Origin: Luteibacter anthropi | Lineage (GTDB): Bacteria > Pseudomonadota > Gammaproteobacteria > Xanthomonadales > Rhodanobacteraceae | Assembly (NCBI RefSeq): GCF_011759365.1 | Contig: NZ_JAARLZ010000013.1 | Location: 94,147 to 158,146 of the forward strand | Direction: 5' to 3' | DNA: 64,000 nt | Shown here: piece by piece, positions 63,937-64,000 of the stretch | Layout: every line of letters begins with the position of its first letter | Numbering within the stretch: position 1 is the stretch's first letter | Notes under the pieces: generated by a model | Told to the model about the DNA's origin: nothing | The model's input: only the letters and a program-made list of their open reading frames with translations | The model's database searches: none | Translations under genes and position numbers: made by a program

Positions 63937-64000
63937 ATGAGCAGAACAGTCAGGCTTTGGCATCATTTATCGGCAGCCGAACGCAGGCAGATCTGGGCGG
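63937..64000 (+). CDS. Start of a probable transposase (window edge)
   Basis: ATG at 63937 with GGAGGTG 9 bases upstream. The 21 visible residues (MSRTVRLWHHLSAAERRQIW) resemble the opening of IS30-type transposases, but are too few to be sure. Placed just after the broken copy-3 element, consistent with IS insertion there. Confidence 0.4.
   Translation, partial: MSRTVRLWHHLSAAERRQIWA

Overview
The window is high-GC bacterial chromosome. Gene content and order point to the Xanthomonadales (Lysobacterales), and I would guess the Rhodanobacteraceae (Luteibacter/Dyella-like). The main reason is that a variable O-antigen locus lies between metB and etfA, with rmlBACD-xanB next to metB. This is the known position of the LPS locus in Xanthomonas and relatives. 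Dense GTAG-type REP sequences fit the same group. The species cannot be fixed from the sequence alone. No tRNA, rRNA or CRISPR was seen.

Layout. 1-4169 (minus): xanB (cut by the window edge) and rmlD, rmlC, rmlA, rmlB for GDP-mannose and dTDP-rhamnose. 4361-13893 (plus): metB, then a tightly overlapping run of wzm, wzt, a 1575-residue methyltransferase/kinase-like/coiled-coil/double-glycosyltransferase protein, a lipoprotein and an acyltransferase, ending at a bidirectional terminator. 14010-18779 (minus): a convergent operon for an acetylated 4-amino-4,6-dideoxy sugar (WecE-like aminotransferase, WecD-like acetyltransferase) with a GtrB/ArnC-like transferase, a small flippase-like protein and a large membrane protein, probably a Gtr-type O-antigen decoration module. 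18836-24460 (minus): etfA, etfB, a second GT2-GT4 protein and ETF-ubiquinone oxidoreductase. 24651-26668 (plus): amidase and an AlkB-like dioxygenase. 26818-30311 (minus): an Mla/MCE-type lipid transporter. 30418-33184 (plus): gcvT, gcvH and a MetJ repressor whose C-terminus is a lysine/alanine-rich histone H1-like tail. 33456-50475: housekeeping and regulatory genes (TonB-like protein, beta-lactamase-fold hydrolase, transporter, CBS protein, mtgA, hslO, a GGDEF/EAL protein, an ECF sigma operon, pckG, TetR and alpha/beta hydrolase). 50529-53000: fadE. 53321-61615 (minus): a nine-gene chaperone-usher fimbrial operon. 61616-64000: repeat-rich DNA with a tiny ORF, two small unknown genes and the start of a probable transposase.

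How the genes work together. The left 25 kb form one surface-polysaccharide unit: rml and xanB make nucleotide sugars, the multi-domain transferases build the chain, Wzm/Wzt export it, and the convergent operon probably adds an N-acetylated 4-amino sugar. ETF genes with ETF-QO and fadE belong to fatty-acid oxidation. The intergenic DNA carries about twenty REP copies plus a 242-bp element with terminal inverted repeats. The most notable observations are the MetJ/H1-like fusion, the WbdD-like mega-protein, the Gtr-type module and the composite repeat family.
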